Made by a program: the position numbers and the translations under genes
Origin: Pseudomonadota bacterium
GTDB taxonomy: Bacteria > Pseudomonadota > Gammaproteobacteria > Steroidobacterales > Steroidobacteraceae
Reading direction: 5' to 3'
NCBI GenBank assembly: GCA_021826035.1
Contig: JAKBBE010000005.1
Coordinates: 4,327 to 68,326 of the forward strand
Length of the DNA: 64,000 nucleotides
Notes under the pieces: model-generated
Told to the model about the DNA's origin: nothing
Databases searched by the model: none
The model's input: only the letters and a program-made list of their open reading frames with translations
Part shown: one piece after another, positions 55,080-64,000 of the stretch
How the letters are laid out: every line of letters starts with the position of its first letter
How positions within the stretch are numbered: position 1 is the first letter of the stretch

Positions 55080-55097
55080 GCGGTCCTGCGAGACCGC
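55080..55097 (-). terminator. Hairpin after rpmJ, possible spc-operon end
   Basis: GCGGTC-ctgcga-GACCGC forms a perfect 6-bp stem, 34 bases beyond the rpmJ stop. There is no U-tract, so termination is uncertain. Confidence 0.4.
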
Positions 55098-55130
55098 TGC
55101 CGCCGGCAGCTCCGACCCCTGGTGCGGCAC

Positions 55131-55244
55131 TCACCCCTGGCGCTGCTTATGGCGCTGGTCCGTGCAGATGACGTAGACCACGCGCCGGCGGCGCACGATC
55201 TTGCAGTTCTTGCAGATCTTTTTGACCGAGGGTCTGACTTTCAT
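55131..55244 (-). CDS. rpmJ: 50S ribosomal protein L36
   Basis: This 37-residue protein reads [20 protein letters not shown] and ends RHKQRQG. It carries the four zinc ligands Cys11, Cys14, Cys27 and His32 (C+ form). It lies between secY and the alpha operon, as in E. coli. It is easy to miss because of its length, but the translation is unambiguous. Confidence 0.97.
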   Translation of the reverse strand: MKVRPSVKKICKNCKIVRRRRVVYVICTDQRHKQRQG

Positions 55245-55341
55245 GATGCGCTCCGCGCAGTCTTAAGGGCGGACCGAAGCGGCCCGCGGCTTGAAATGGC
55301 GCCAAGCGCCGGGATAGTACGAATCGTCATCGGCGCGACCC

Positions 55342-56691
55342 TCACCCGCCCTGACCTGAACGGCCGTAGCCGAGCAGGTTGGCCTTCTTCATCAGGCCCG
55401 GGTAATGGTGTGACATCAGGTGGGACTGCAGCTGCGCCATGAAATCCATGACCACCACGACCACGATGAGCAGCGAGGTGCCGCCGAACTGGAACGAGAC
55501 GCCCTGCTGCCCCTCGAGGAACACCGGCAGGATGCACACCGCCGCGACGTAAAGTGCGCCCCACAGCGTCAGACGGGTCAGTACCTTGTCGATGTACTCG
55601 GCCGTCTGCTGGCCCGGGCGGATGCCCGGAATGAAGGCGCCGGACTTCTTCAAATTGTCAGCCGTCTCGCGCGAATTGAACACGAGCGCGGTATAAAAGA
55701 AGCAGAAAAAGATGATCAGGATGCCGTAGAGCACCATGTACAGCGGCTGACCGAAGCCGAGGGCCGCCGCAACGTCCTGCATGACGCTGGCGAATCCGCC
55801 TTTTGCGCCGGTGCCCAGGAATCCGGCGATGGTCGCCGGGAACAGCAGGATACTCGAGGCGAAGATTGGCGGGATCACGCCTGACATGTTGATCTTGAAC
55901 GGCAGGTGGCTGCTCTGCCCGGCGTACATGCGCCGGCCGACCTGGCGCTTCGCATAGTTCACGGTGATGCGCCGCTGGGCGCGCTCCATGAACACCACGA
56001 ACGCCGTGGTCCCGACCACCAGCACCAGCAACAACAGCGCGAACGGCCCCTGCATGGCCCCGGAACTCACCGCCTCGGCCGCCGAACTGATCGCACCCGG
56101 GAGTCCCGCGACGATGCCGGCCAAGATGATCATCGAGATGCCGTTACCGATGCCCCGCTCGGTAATCTGCTCCCCGAGCCACATCAGAAAGATCGTGCCG
56201 GTGGTCATGGTCACCGTCGCGGTGAACATGAACTGCCAGCCCCCGACCATGGTCATGCCGCCCTTCTCGAGCGCACCGGCCGCCGCGAACGACTGAAAGA
56301 TTGCGAGCGCCACGGCGCCATAGCGCGTGTAGTCGGTCATCTTGCGCTGACCGGCCTGCCCTTCCTTGCGCAGCTCCATCAGGCTCGGCACCACCATCGA
56401 CATCATCTGAATGATGATCGAGGCAGAAATGTAGGGCATCACGCCCATGGCGAAGATCGACAGCCGCGAGAGCGCACCGCCGGAGAACATGTTGACGATG
56501 CCGAAGATCGTGCCCGAGTTCTTGCTGAAGAAACGGGCGACCTCCACCGGATTGATGCCCGGGACCGGGATGAAGGTCCCGACCCGGTAGACGATCATCG
56601 CGCCGACCAGGAACAGCACGCGTGTGCGGATCTCCCCAAGACGGGCCGCTTCGCTGAGCGCGGCAGCTGGATTGTTGAGAGTGTTCGCCAC
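55342..56691 (-). CDS. secY: Preprotein translocase subunit SecY
   Basis: SecY is the inner-membrane channel for protein export and membrane insertion. The 449-residue product has ten hydrophobic segments, the opening [48 protein letters not shown] and the cytoplasmic loop [14 protein letters not shown]. The start is GTG 56691 with GGAAG five bases upstream. It is co-transcribed with spc ribosomal genes, 42 bases after rplO. Confidence 0.97.
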   Translation of the reverse strand: MANTLNNPAAALSEAARLGEIRTRVLFLVGAMIVYRVGTFIPVPGINPVEVARFFSKNSGTIFGIVNMFSGGALSRLSIFAMGVMPYISASIIIQMMSMVVPSLMELRKEGQAGQRKMTDYTRYGAVALAIFQSFAAAGALEKGGMTMVGGWQFMFTATVTMTTGTIFLMWLGEQITERGIGNGISMIILAGIVAGLPGAISSAAEAVSSGAMQGPFALLLLVLVVGTTAFVVFMERAQRRITVNYAKRQVGRRMYAGQSSHLPFKINMSGVIPPIFASSILLFPATIAGFLGTGAKGGFASVMQDVAAALGFGQPLYMVLYGILIIFFCFFYTALVFNSRETADNLKKSGAFIPGIRPGQQTAEYIDKVLTRLTLWGALYVAAVCILPVFLEGQQGVSFQFGGTSLLIVVVVVMDFMAQLQSHLMSHHYPGLMKKANLLGYGRSGQGG

Positions 56692-56733
56692 GATGTCTTC
56701 CGGTTGAGTCTGTGAACTCGCTCGTCGAGCCGC

Positions 56734-57168
56734 TTAGGCTTCGATCTTGCCGCCGGCCGCCTCGATGGCGGCGCGCGCGCCGCGCGTGACCGCAACGCCC
56801 TTGAGCGTCACGGCCTTCTCGAGCTTGCCCGCCAGCACGACCTTCGCCCGCTCGGTGCCCGCCGGCGCGATGCCGGCCTTGATCAGCGCCTCGACGTCGA
56901 TCACGGCCGCCTCGACCTTGGCGAGCGCATCGAGCCGAATCTCGGCCCGCGTCGCGGCCATGGCGGAACGGAACCCGACCTTCGGCATGCGCCGCTGGAT
57001 CGGCATCTGGCCGCCTTCGAATCCGACCTTGTGATAGCCGCCCTTGCGCGCGCGCTGGCCCTTGACGCCGCGGCCGCAGGTCTTGCCCTGGCCGGCGGAC
57101 GCTCCGCGCCCGACGCGCAGCCGGGGCCGCTTGGCACCGGGAGAAGGCTTCAGTGTGTTCAGTCGCAT
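56734..57168 (-). CDS. rplO: 50S ribosomal protein L15
   Basis: L15 is a late-assembly large-subunit protein. ATG 57168 gives 144 residues, exactly the E. coli length, starting MRLNTLKPSPGAKRPRLRVGRG and continuing GKTCGRGVKGQRARKG. An AGGA lies nine bases upstream. Six codons further upstream is another in-frame start, rejected on length. Confidence 0.97.
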   Translation of the reverse strand: MRLNTLKPSPGAKRPRLRVGRGASAGQGKTCGRGVKGQRARKGGYHKVGFEGGQMPIQRRMPKVGFRSAMAATRAEIRLDALAKVEAAVIDVEALIKAGIAPAGTERAKVVLAGKLEKAVTLKGVAVTRGARAAIEAAGGKIEA

Positions 57169-57182
57169 GTTCGAAATTCCTC

Positions 57183-57377
57183 TCAACCGGCCTGCTCGAC
57201 CTTCAGCAGGTGAACGGCGGTCTGGATCATGCCGCGATTCTCGGGCGTATCGGCCACCTCAACGGTCTGGTGGATCTTGCGCAGGCCGAGACCGCGGGCG
57301 GACGCGGCGATGTTGGCCAGCTGTCCGTGCAGACTCCTGACCAGCGTGACCTTGAACGGCTTAGCTTGCTTGCCCAT
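57183..57377 (-). CDS. rpmD: 50S ribosomal protein L30
   Basis: This is a 64-residue protein (E. coli 59): KPFKVTLVRSLHGQLANIAASARGLGLRKIHQTVEV, then DTPENRGMIQTAVHLLKVE. The ATG at 57377 is five bases after the rpsE stop. Small size and position between rpsE and rplO are standard. Confidence 0.96.
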   Translation of the reverse strand: MGKQAKPFKVTLVRSLHGQLANIAASARGLGLRKIHQTVEVADTPENRGMIQTAVHLLKVEQAG

Positions 57378-57382
57378 GTGTT

Positions 57383-57889
57383 TCAGCCCGTGATCTCTTC
57401 GACGCTCTTGCCCCGCTTCGCCGCGATGTCCTCGGGCGAGCGGATCTCGGCAAGCGCCTTGACGGTGGCGCGCACCACATTGATCGGGTTGCGCGAGCCG
57501 TAGCTCTTGGCGAGCACATTGCGCACGCCGGCACACTCGAGCACCGCACGCATGCCGCCGCCGGCGATGACGCCGGTACCTTCCGAGGCCGGCTGCATGT
57601 ACACGCGGGTCGCGCCGTGAATGCCCTTGACCGCATAGAACAGCGTATTGTTCTTCAGCGACACGGTCACCATGCTCTTGCGGGCCTGGGCCATCGCCTT
57701 GGAAATGGCGACCGGCACTTCGCGCGCCTTGCCGAATCCGAAGCCGACGCTGCCGGCACCGTCGCCGACCACCGTCAGCGCCGTGAAGCCGAACTGGCGG
57801 CCGCCCTTGACGACTTTCGCCGTGCGGTTGACGGCGACCAGCTTCTCGACGAGCTCATCGGCCGATTGGGTCTTATCCGTTCTTGCCAT
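57383..57889 (-). CDS. rpsE: 30S ribosomal protein S5
   Basis: S5 contributes to decoding fidelity and mRNA unwinding at the entry site. The 168-residue product has the double-stranded RNA-binding fold ([27 protein letters not shown]), [21 protein letters not shown] and [22 protein letters not shown]. Length matches the family (167). Confidence 0.98.
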   Translation of the reverse strand: MARTDKTQSADELVEKLVAVNRTAKVVKGGRQFGFTALTVVGDGAGSVGFGFGKAREVPVAISKAMAQARKSMVTVSLKNNTLFYAVKGIHGATRVYMQPASEGTGVIAGGGMRAVLECAGVRNVLAKSYGSRNPINVVRATVKALAEIRSPEDIAAKRGKSVEEITG

Positions 57890-57904
57890 AGGTTTTACCT
57901 GACC

Positions 57905-58264
57905 TTAGAACTCGAGACCCGCTTCGCGGGCCGCATCGGCGAGCGCTTTGACGCGCCCGTGGTATTGAAATCCCGCCCGGTCGAACGCCACCTGGGTGAC
58001 GCCCGCGGCGCGCGTGCGCTCGGCAATGGCTCGCCCGACCGCCTTGGCGGCCTCGATGTTGCCCGTTCCCTTCAGCCCGGTGCGCACCGTCTCCTGCAGC
58101 GTCGACGCGCTGGCGATCACTTTTGCGCCGGCCGCATCGGTGACCTGCGCATAGATGTGCCGCGGCGTACGGTGCACCGTGAGGCGCGCGATGCCGAGAG
58201 TGCGGATGTGCGCACGGGTCTTGACGGCGCGGCGCAGCCGCCGGTCCTTCTTGCTCAGGCTCAT
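57905..58264 (-). CDS. rplR: 50S ribosomal protein L18
   Basis: L18 binds 5S rRNA. The 119-residue product starts [20 protein letters not shown], has [23 protein letters not shown], and ends [25 protein letters not shown]. Its ATG overlaps the rplF stop by four bases (ATGA). Confidence 0.98.
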   Translation of the reverse strand: MSLSKKDRRLRRAVKTRAHIRTLGIARLTVHRTPRHIYAQVTDAAGAKVIASASTLQETVRTGLKGTGNIEAAKAVGRAIAERTRAAGVTQVAFDRAGFQYHGRVKALADAAREAGLEF

Positions 58265-58791
58265 TTCTTCTTCCCCTCTTTCAGGGAAATCTGTTCATTG
58301 GCGTAACGCACGCCCTTGCCCTTGTAGGGCTCCGGCGGGCGGATGTCGCGGATTTCCGCGGCCACCTGACCGACCTGCTGCACGTCGACGCCCCTGACCA
58401 CGATCTCGGTCTGACTCGGCGTCTCGATGGTGATGCCCTCCGGAACGGGGAAATTCACCGGGTGCGAGAAGCCGAGCGTCAGGTTCAGGGTCTTGCCCTG
58501 CACCTGGGCGCGGAAACCGACGCCGACGAGCTCGAGCTTCTTCTCGTAGCCCTTAGTGACGCCGTGCACCATGTTGGCCAGGTGCGCGCGAGTCGATCCG
58601 GCATGCATGCGCGCGATGACCGGATCGTTGTAGGAGACCTCGAGGTGCTTCTCGGCCTGCGCGACCGACACGCCCGCGGCCAGCGGAAGGCTCAGCGTTC
58701 CCTTGGTGCCCTTGACGGTGACATTGCCGTCACCGACGGTGACAGTCACGCCCTGAGGCAGCGGAACCGGAGCTTTGGCGATTCTGGACAT
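58261..58791 (-). CDS. rplF: 50S ribosomal protein L6
   Basis: L6 lies near the GTPase-associated centre. The 176 residues (E. coli 177) begin [19 protein letters not shown] and include [27 protein letters not shown] and the C-terminal [16 protein letters not shown]. It overlaps rplR. Confidence 0.98.
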   Translation of the reverse strand: MSRIAKAPVPLPQGVTVTVGDGNVTVKGTKGTLSLPLAAGVSVAQAEKHLEVSYNDPVIARMHAGSTRAHLANMVHGVTKGYEKKLELVGVGFRAQVQGKTLNLTLGFSHPVNFPVPEGITIETPSQTEIVVRGVDVQQVGQVAAEIRDIRPPEPYKGKGVRYANEQISLKEGKKK

Positions 58792-58805
58792 GGATCAGTC
58801 TCCGA

Positions 58806-59201
58806 TTACGCGACGATGCACAGCACTTCGCCGCCCTGTCCGATCGAGCGCGCCTGCTTGTCGGTCATGACGCCCTTCGGAGTGGAGACGATCACGGTGC
58901 CCATGCCACCGAGCACGCTCGGCAGCTCATCCTTGCCGCGATAGATGCGCAGCCCCGGACGGCTCACCCGCTCGAGGCGGTCGATCACCGGACGGCCCTC
59001 GTAGTACTTCAGCCCGATGGTCAGCGTCGGCTTGCCGCTGTCCTCTTCCAGGCGGAAGTCCGCGATGTAGCCTTCATCCTTCAGCACCTTGACGATCGCC
59101 GTCTTGAGCTTCGAGGACGCCAGCTGTACTTCGGCCTTACCCGCGGTCTGGCCATTGCGGATGCGCGTCAGCAGATCGGCGATGGGATCGGTCATGCTCA
59201 T
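58806..59201 (-). CDS. rpsH: 30S ribosomal protein S8
   Basis: S8 is a primary 16S rRNA binder and, in E. coli, the translational repressor of the spc operon. The 131-residue product starts [18 protein letters not shown] and has the C-terminal [26 protein letters not shown] signature. Confidence 0.98.
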   Translation of the reverse strand: MSMTDPIADLLTRIRNGQTAGKAEVQLASSKLKTAIVKVLKDEGYIADFRLEEDSGKPTLTIGLKYYEGRPVIDRLERVSRPGLRIYRGKDELPSVLGGMGTVIVSTPKGVMTDKQARSIGQGGEVLCIVA

Positions 59202-59211
59202 AGGGCGCCCC

Positions 59212-59517
59212 TCACCAGCTCGCCTTGGTCAGACCCGGGATTTCGCCACGGTTGGCGACCTCACGGATCTTCACGCGCGACAGCCCGAACTTGCGATACA
59301 CGCCGCGAGAGCGGCCCGTAATCGCACAGCGGTTTCGACCGCGCGAAGGACTGGCGTCCCGCGGCAGCTTCTGCAGCTTCGCTTGCGCGGCCATCCGATC
59401 CTCCGCAGAGGTGTTCGGGTCGCGAATGAGCTCTTTGAGCTCCGTCCGCTTCGCCGCGTATTTTTTCACGATCTTGGCGCGACGCTTTTCGCGCTCGACC
59501 ATGCTCGTCTTCGCCAT
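59212..59517 (-). CDS. rpsN: 30S ribosomal protein S14
   Basis: This is the 101-residue long-form (zinc-less, C-minus) S14: [60 protein letters not shown] across residues 66-90. The CxxC...CxxC zinc motif of short S14 is absent, which is normal for gammaproteobacteria. Confidence 0.98.
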   Translation of the reverse strand: MAKTSMVEREKRRAKIVKKYAAKRTELKELIRDPNTSAEDRMAAQAKLQKLPRDASPSRGRNRCAITGRSRGVYRKFGLSRVKIREVANRGEIPGLTKASW

Positions 59518-59534
59518 AGGCGTACCAGTTCCTC

Positions 59535-60074
59535 TTACTTCCGGAAAGGGAAGTTGAAAGCCTCGAGCAGAGCTCGGCCCTGACGGTTGTCCTTCGCCGT
59601 CGTCGTAATAGTGATGTCCATGCCCCGGACCTGATCGATTTGGTCGTACTGGATCTCGGGGAAAATGATCTGCTCCTTCACGCCGAGGCTGTAGTTGCCT
59701 CGCCCGTCGAAGGAGCGCGCCGAGACGCCGCGGAAATCGCGGATACGCGGCATCGCGATGCTGATCAGGCGGTCGAGGAACTCGTACATCCGAGCCCCGC
59801 GCAGCGTCACCTTGCAGCCGATCGGCAACCCGGCGCGGATCTTGAACGACGCGATCGCCTGGCGCGAGCGGGTGACGAGCGGCTTCTGACCGCTGATCTT
59901 GGTGAGATCCCCGACCGCCGCGTCCATGACCTTCTTGTCGGCGACGGCTTCGCCGACGCCCATGTTCACCGTGATCTTGGTGATGCGCGGAACCTCCATC
60001 GGATTGCCGATGTCGAGTTCCTTCTGCAGGCGCGGAACGACCTGCTCGCGATAGTACTGGTGTAGCCTGACCAT
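59535..60074 (-). CDS. rplE: 50S ribosomal protein L5
   Basis: L5 binds 5S rRNA and contacts the P-site tRNA. ATG 60074 gives 179 residues, the E. coli length, with [36 protein letters not shown] and the C-terminal [20 protein letters not shown]. The preceding in-frame sequence belongs to the rplX region and is not part of the gene. Confidence 0.97.
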   Translation of the reverse strand: MVRLHQYYREQVVPRLQKELDIGNPMEVPRITKITVNMGVGEAVADKKVMDAAVGDLTKISGQKPLVTRSRQAIASFKIRAGLPIGCKVTLRGARMYEFLDRLISIAMPRIRDFRGVSARSFDGRGNYSLGVKEQIIFPEIQYDQIDQVRGMDITITTTAKDNRQGRALLEAFNFPFRK

Positions 60075-60097
60075 TGGTTGCTCTCGTGACCGGCGCC

Positions 60098-60418
60098 TTA
60101 GGCGTCGATCATCTCTCCGTTGGATTTGAAGAAGCGCACCTTCTTGCCATCGGCAAGCGTCTTGAACCCGACGCGGTCGCCCTTCTTCACGCTCGGATTC
60201 CACAGCGCCACCTTACCCACCGGCATCGGCATTTCCTTGTCGATGATGCCGCCCGGGCTGTTGGTCTGCGGGTTGGCGCGCGTGTGCTTCTTGACCTTGT
60301 TGATGCCTTCGACGATCACCTGATCGCCCTCGAGCACCTTGAGCACTGCGCCGCGGCGACCCTTGTCTCGGCCGCTCAACACGACGACGTTGTCGCCTTT
60401 GCGAATCTTGCTACTCAT
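60098..60418 (-). CDS. rplX: 50S ribosomal protein L24
   Basis: L24 initiates large-subunit assembly. ATG 60418 shares one base with the rplN stop (TAATG) and gives 106 residues: [20 protein letters not shown] (KOW motif), [20 protein letters not shown] and [20 protein letters not shown]. Family length is 104. Confidence 0.97.
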   Translation of the reverse strand: MSSKIRKGDNVVVLSGRDKGRRGAVLKVLEGDQVIVEGINKVKKHTRANPQTNSPGGIIDKEMPMPVGKVALWNPSVKKGDRVGFKTLADGKKVRFFKSNGEMIDA

Positions 60419-60786
60419 TACAGCACTTCCGGCGCGAGCGAAATGATCTTCATGAACTGCGTGCTGCGCAGCTCGCGCGTCACGGGCCCGAAGATACGGG
60501 TGCCGATCGGCTCGAGTTTGTTCGTCAGCAGCACCGCAGCGTTGCCGTCGAAACGGATCAGCGATCCGTCGGGGCGGCGCACACCGCGGCGGGTCCGCAC
60601 CACGACCGCGTCGTACACTTCGCCCTTCTTGACCTTGCCGCGGGGAATCGCGTCCTTGACGCTCACCTTGATGACGTCGCCCACGGTGGCGTAGCGGCGG
60701 CGAGTGCCGCCGAGCACCTTGATGCACATCAGGGTGCGTGCGCCGCTGTTGTCAGCGGCCGCAAGCATGGTGCGCAGCTGGATCAT
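60418..60786 (-). CDS. rplN: 50S ribosomal protein L14
   Basis: L14 is an intersubunit protein and the docking site of RsfS. The 122-residue product begins [24 protein letters not shown], has [25 protein letters not shown] sequence ([14 protein letters not shown]) and ends [12 protein letters not shown]. Its ATG overlaps the rpsQ stop by four bases, so the spc part directly continues the S10 part. Confidence 0.98.
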   Translation of the reverse strand: MIQLRTMLAAADNSGARTLMCIKVLGGTRRRYATVGDVIKVSVKDAIPRGKVKKGEVYDAVVVRTRRGVRRPDGSLIRFDGNAAVLLTNKLEPIGTRIFGPVTRELRSTQFMKIISLAPEVL

Positions 60787-61097
60787 GCCGAGGCCCCCTT
60801 GACATCAGCGGCCTTCTTGACGATCTCCAGCAGACGCCAGGACTTGCGCTTCGAGAGCGGGCGGCACGGCACGATCGTGACCAGATCACCGATGTGCGAC
60901 TCACCGTTCTCATCGTGCGCCAGCAGCTTGGTCGTGCGGCGCACATACTTCCCGTACTGCGGGTGCTTAATGAGGCGCTCGATTTCGACGGTAACGGTCT
61001 TGACCATCTTGTCGCTGACCACCCGACCCGTGAGGGTACGCTGGCCCTTCTGCGCCTCGCCCTCGGGCGTGGTCGATTTGTTCTGCTCTACGCTCAT
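60783..61097 (-). CDS. rpsQ: 30S ribosomal protein S17
   Basis: S17 is a primary 16S rRNA binder with an OB fold. The 104 residues have a longer polar N-terminus ([20 protein letters not shown]) and a short C-terminal extension around the conserved core [41 protein letters not shown]. coli S17 has 84 residues. It overlaps rpmC upstream and rplN downstream. Confidence 0.97.
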   Translation of the reverse strand: MSVEQNKSTTPEGEAQKGQRTLTGRVVSDKMVKTVTVEIERLIKHPQYGKYVRRTTKLLAHDENGESHIGDLVTIVPCRPLSKRKSWRLLEIVKKAADVKGASA

Positions 61098-61318
61098 GCC
61101 TTCTCTCCGCTCGCACGCGCCTTGCGCAGCACGGTCTTCACGCGCGCGATGTTGCGGCGCGCATTGCCGAACTGATCAGGCTTCGGCGCCTGACCGCTGG
61201 CTCGCTGCAAGCGCAGCGCGAACTGCTCCTTGCGCAGTTTGACCAACTCATCGACCAGTTCAGCCGGCGAGGCCTTCGCGAGCTTCTCGCGGTATTGCTT
61301 GATCTCTCCGAGCTTCAT
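61094..61318 (-). CDS. rpmC: 50S ribosomal protein L29
   Basis: L29 lies at the exit tunnel near the trigger-factor site. This is a 74-residue helical protein: [55 protein letters not shown]. Its start overlaps the rplP stop by one base (TAATG) and its stop overlaps rpsQ by four. Confidence 0.97.
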   Translation of the reverse strand: MKLGEIKQYREKLAKASPAELVDELVKLRKEQFALRLQRASGQAPKPDQFGNARRNIARVKTVLRKARASGEKA

Positions 61319-61731
61319 TACCGAACCTGCCGTTTCACGAACATGGTGGACACGGAGAGCTTGGAGCCGGCGAGCCGGAACGCCTCGCGAGCCGTCGTCT
61401 CATCGACACCCTCCATCTCGAAGAGCACTTTGCCGGGCTGAACGCGCGCGACGTAGTACTCGACGTTGCCCTTGCCGCTTCCCATGCGGACTTCGAGCGG
61501 CTTCTTGCTGATCGGCACGTCCGGGAAGACGCGGATCCAGATCTGTCCGCCACGCTTGACGTAGCGGGCGACCGCACGGCGAGCCGCTTCGATCTCGCGC
61601 GCGGTCATGCGCGCGCGGCTGGTCGCCTTCAGGCCGTAATCGCCGAAGGAAACGTCGCTGCCGCGGTGCGCCAAGCCGCCGTTGCGGCCCTTGAACTGCT
61701 TGCGGTACTTGGTGCGTTTTGGCTGCTGCAT
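61318..61731 (-). CDS. rplP: 50S ribosomal protein L16
   Basis: L16 shapes the A-site tRNA pocket. The 137 residues begin [24 protein letters not shown] and carry [36 protein letters not shown], including the loop with the Arg hydroxylated in E. coli (RMGSGKGN). Length is typical (136). Confidence 0.98.
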   Translation of the reverse strand: MQQPKRTKYRKQFKGRNGGLAHRGSDVSFGDYGLKATSRARMTAREIEAARRAVARYVKRGGQIWIRVFPDVPISKKPLEVRMGSGKGNVEYYVARVQPGKVLFEMEGVDETTAREAFRLAGSKLSVSTMFVKRQVR

Positions 61732-61744
61732 GACTTAAGTGCTC

Positions 61745-62470
61745 CTAGGCCTGCGCCGGGGCTTCAGCCGCAGCCGCCTGCGGGTTCGCCACCACCGCGC
61801 CGTCGGCGTCCGCAGACTCGGCGTGCTCTGGCTTATCGAACACTTCGCCCTTGAAGATCCACACCTTCACGCCGATCACCCCGTAGGTGGTCTTCGCCTC
61901 GGACAGACCGTAGTCGATGTCCGCGCGAAAGGTGTGCAACGGAATGCGCCCTTCGCGGTACCACTCGGTACGGGCGATCTCCGAGCCATTCAGACGACCG
62001 GAGACACGCACCTTGATGCCAAGAGCGCCGCTGCGCATCGTGCTCATCACGGCGCGCTTCATGGCGCGACGGAACATCACGCGCTTCTCAATCTGCTGCG
62101 CGATGCTGTCGGCGACCAGCTGGGCATCAAGCTCGGGCTTGCGGATCTCGGCAATGTTAAGTCGCACGTCCCCGACCGACATGCCGAGCATCGCAGCGGT
62201 CTCGCCGCGCAGCTTCTCGATGTCTTCGCCCTTCTTACCGATGACGATACCGGGGCGCGCGGTCTGGATCGTGATGTTGACCTTCTTCGCGGCGCGCTCG
62301 ATGTGCACACGGCTCACCGAAGCCTCCGCGAGCTTCTTCTTCAGAAACTCACGAACGCGAAAATCGGTGTGCAGCTGCTGCGCGAACTGCTCGCGCCCCG
62401 CGAACCAGCGGGATGCCCACTCGCGCGTAATGCCGAGCCGTATGCCAAGCGGATTGACCTTCTGACCCAT
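61745..62470 (-). CDS. rpsC: 30S ribosomal protein S3
   Basis: S3 lines the mRNA entry tunnel. The 241-residue product starts [20 protein letters not shown], contains the KH domain ([18 protein letters not shown]), and has an Ala-rich tail ([10 protein letters not shown]) slightly longer than in E. coli (233). Confidence 0.98.
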   Translation of the reverse strand: MGQKVNPLGIRLGITREWASRWFAGREQFAQQLHTDFRVREFLKKKLAEASVSRVHIERAAKKVNITIQTARPGIVIGKKGEDIEKLRGETAAMLGMSVGDVRLNIAEIRKPELDAQLVADSIAQQIEKRVMFRRAMKRAVMSTMRSGALGIKVRVSGRLNGSEIARTEWYREGRIPLHTFRADIDYGLSEAKTTYGVIGVKVWIFKGEVFDKPEHAESADADGAVVANPQAAAAEAPAQA

Positions 62471-62473
62471 GCG

Positions 62474-62815
62474 TTAATCCTTCTTGCCGTCGCTCACCGC
62501 GACGGTGATGTGGCTGTTGCGCTTGACGATGCGCGCGCCGCGGCCCTTGGCGCGGGCGGCGAAACGCTTCAGCACCGGAGCGGTGTCGACGTGAATAAGG
62601 GAAACCTTCAGCTCGTCGATGTCCGCACCGTGGTTGTGCTCGGCGTTGGCGACGGCCGCGGCGAGAACCTTGCGCACGAGATCCGCGCCCTTCTTCGGGC
62701 TGAACTGCAGGGTCGCGAGCGCGTTGCCGGCCGATTTGCCCCGCACCAGGTCCGCCACGAGGCGGCACTTCTGCGGGGAAATGCGCGCGTAACGCAGTTT
62801 CGAGGTGACTTGCAT
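62474..62815 (-). CDS. rplV: 50S ribosomal protein L22
   Basis: L22 lines the peptide exit tunnel through its extended hairpin. The 113-residue product contains [40 protein letters not shown], the tunnel-loop region [21 protein letters not shown]. It lies three bases before rpsC. Confidence 0.98.
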   Translation of the reverse strand: MQVTSKLRYARISPQKCRLVADLVRGKSAGNALATLQFSPKKGADLVRKVLAAAVANAEHNHGADIDELKVSLIHVDTAPVLKRFAARAKGRGARIVKRNSHITVAVSDGKKD

Positions 62816-62835
62816 CGTGTGTCTCCGCGTCGCGC

Positions 62836-63117
62836 TTACTTGCCGGACTCGACCTTGCGGTCGCCCGAGTGCGATTTGAAGGTGCGCGTCGGGGCAAACT
62901 CACCGAGCTTGTGTCCGACCATGTTTTCGCTGACCAGCACCGGAATGTGCTGCCGACCGTTGTGCACCGCGATGGTGAGCCCCACCATCTCCGGCACGAC
63001 CATCGAGCGGCGCGACCAGGTCTTGATCGGCTTGCGGTCGTTCTTCGCGCTCGCAACCTGCACCTTGTTGGCGAGGTGCAGATCGACGAATGGACCCTTC
63101 TTGAGTGAACGTGGCAT
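62836..63117 (-). CDS. rpsS: 30S ribosomal protein S19
   Basis: S19 is in the head near S13 and the A-site tRNA. The 93-residue product begins [20 protein letters not shown], with [22 protein letters not shown] and [21 protein letters not shown]. Confidence 0.98.
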   Translation of the reverse strand: MPRSLKKGPFVDLHLANKVQVASAKNDRKPIKTWSRRSMVVPEMVGLTIAVHNGRQHIPVLVSENMVGHKLGEFAPTRTFKSHSGDRKVESGK

Positions 63118-63134
63118 CTTGGCTCGTGCTCCCG

Positions 63135-63971
63135 CTAGCGCTTCCGGTTCTTGCGACGCTGGACGATCATGTTGTCCGTGCGTTTGTTGTTGCGAGTCTT
63201 CAACCCCTTGGTATTCCAGCCCCAGGGGGAGACCGGATGGGGGTTACCCTGACCAGACTTGCCCTCGCCGCCGCCGTGCGGGTGATCCACGGGGTTCATC
63301 GCCAGCCCGCGCACGGTCGGACGGATCCCGCGCCAGCGCTTCGCACCGGCCTTGCCGTAGTTGCGCAGATTGTGCTCGTCGTTGCCCACCTCACCGATGG
63401 TGGCGCGGCAGTCGACGTGCACCTTGCGGGTCTCGCCGGACTTCAACCGCAGGTAGGCGTAGCTGCCCTCACGCGCGGTGAAGGCAACGGAACTGCCGGC
63501 GCTGCGCGCAAGCTGGCCGCCGGCACCGGGCTTGAGCTCGACGTTGTGCAGCGTCGTGCCCACCGGAATGTGGCGCAGCTGCATCGCGTTACCAGCCTTG
63601 ATCGGCGAGTCGGCGCCCGAGCGCAGCTCATCGCCCGCCCGCACGCCCTTCGGCGCGAGAATGTAGCGCCGCTCACCGTCGGCGTACTTCAGCAGCGCAA
63701 TGTGGCTGGTACGGTTCGGGTCGTACTCGAGGCGCTCTACGACGCTCGCGATGCCGTCCTTGTCGCGTCGGAAGTCGATGATGCGGTACTTCTGCCGCGA
63801 GCCACCCCCGACATGCCGCGTCGTGATGCGGCCGGAGTGGTTGCGCGCGCCGGTCTTGCTCTGCGGCGCGGTAAGCGGCAGGAACGGACCACCCTTGTGC
63901 AGGTGCGACCGGTCGACCTTGATGACCGCCCGGGTGCCGGGCGATGTGGGTTTGTACTTGATGAGGGCCAT
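63135..63971 (-). CDS. rplB: 50S ribosomal protein L2
   Basis: L2 is essential for subunit joining and peptidyl transfer. The 278-residue product starts [20 protein letters not shown], contains [28 protein letters not shown] in pieces, and the C-terminal [27 protein letters not shown] segment with the conserved His residues near the peptidyl transferase centre. Confidence 0.98.
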   Translation of the reverse strand: MALIKYKPTSPGTRAVIKVDRSHLHKGGPFLPLTAPQSKTGARNHSGRITTRHVGGGSRQKYRIIDFRRDKDGIASVVERLEYDPNRTSHIALLKYADGERRYILAPKGVRAGDELRSGADSPIKAGNAMQLRHIPVGTTLHNVELKPGAGGQLARSAGSSVAFTAREGSYAYLRLKSGETRKVHVDCRATIGEVGNDEHNLRNYGKAGAKRWRGIRPTVRGLAMNPVDHPHGGGEGKSGQGNPHPVSPWGWNTKGLKTRNNKRTDNMIVQRRKNRKR

Positions 63972-63985
63972 GTCAGTGCTTCCGA

Positions 63986-64000
63986 TCAGACCCGCGCACG
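63986..64000 (-). CDS. rplW: 3' end of a gene, probably rplW (L23)
   Basis: Only the last four codons (RARV) and a TGA lie within the window. The identification rests on S10-operon order, where L23 precedes L2, and not on sequence. The stop lies 14 bases upstream of the rplB start. Confidence 0.45.

Overview
The window looks like a chromosomal segment of a high-GC gammaproteobacterium, most likely from the Xanthomonadales/Nevskiales/Steroidobacterales part of the class. This rests on gammaproteobacterial markers (dusB-fis, SlyX, LptE, SSB ending DDDIPF, the trxA-rho/rhlB divergon, the miaB-ybeZ-ybeY-corC-lnt-leuS-lptE order), strong G/C codon bias, and a HrcA/CIRCE-type groESL operator. No lineage search could be run. 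I found no rRNA, tRNA, CRISPR array, insertion sequence, prophage or integrase. The window is dominated by housekeeping genes.

Layout. 1-1129: groES-groEL (minus, groEL cut by the window edge) behind a CIRCE operator. 1250-12786 (plus): cutA-dsbD-TlpA-like thioredoxin (translationally overlapping), aroQ-accB-accC, prmA, a zinc-ribbon/DUF3426 membrane protein, dusB-fis, purH-purD. 12945-17559 (minus): the main accessory module, a TPR-sulfotransferase followed by a TonB-dependent receptor. 17560-18430: about 870 bp without a recognisable gene but with several hairpins. 18431-22121: trxA-rho (minus) divergent from rhlB (plus). 22225-30898: a small DUF465 protein, then a long minus-strand operon read as holA-nadD-rsfS-rlmH-maf-rng-nitrilase-tldD-aromatic amino acid decarboxylase, with many stop/start overlaps. 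31007-36028 (plus): proline iminopeptidase, a molybdate/tungstate-type binding protein, a fused permease-ATPase, a GlsB/YeaQ membrane protein and SlyX. This block separates leuS-lptE from holA, which are adjacent in E. coli. 36046-45683 (minus): ssb, then miaB-ybeZ-ybeY-corC-lnt-leuS-lptE plus a small HExxH protein. 45826-50744 (plus, with one minus lipoprotein): uvrA and pepQ. 50780-51779 (minus): cupin and mscL. 51849-64000 (minus): the S10 (part)-spc-alpha ribosomal superoperon from the last codons of a gene that is probably rplW through rplB to rplQ, ending in a strong inverted-repeat terminator.

How it fits together. Most genes serve translation (ribosomal proteins, MiaB, DusB, RlmH, RsfS, YbeY, LeuS, PrmA), RNA turnover and termination (Rho, RhlB, RNase G), envelope assembly (Lnt, LptE, SecY, CorC, MscL) and core metabolism (AccBC, PurHD, AroQ, NadD). 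The less ordinary points are the sulfotransferase/TonB receptor pair, the fused ABC transporter, the HExxH protein coupled to lptE, the N-terminally extended Rho, the hairpin-rich gap downstream of rho, and the small low-complexity lipoprotein after uvrA. I see no clear sign of a wholly new multi-gene system. Start codons were re-chosen by eye from Shine-Dalgarno spacing, overlaps with the preceding gene and recalled family lengths.
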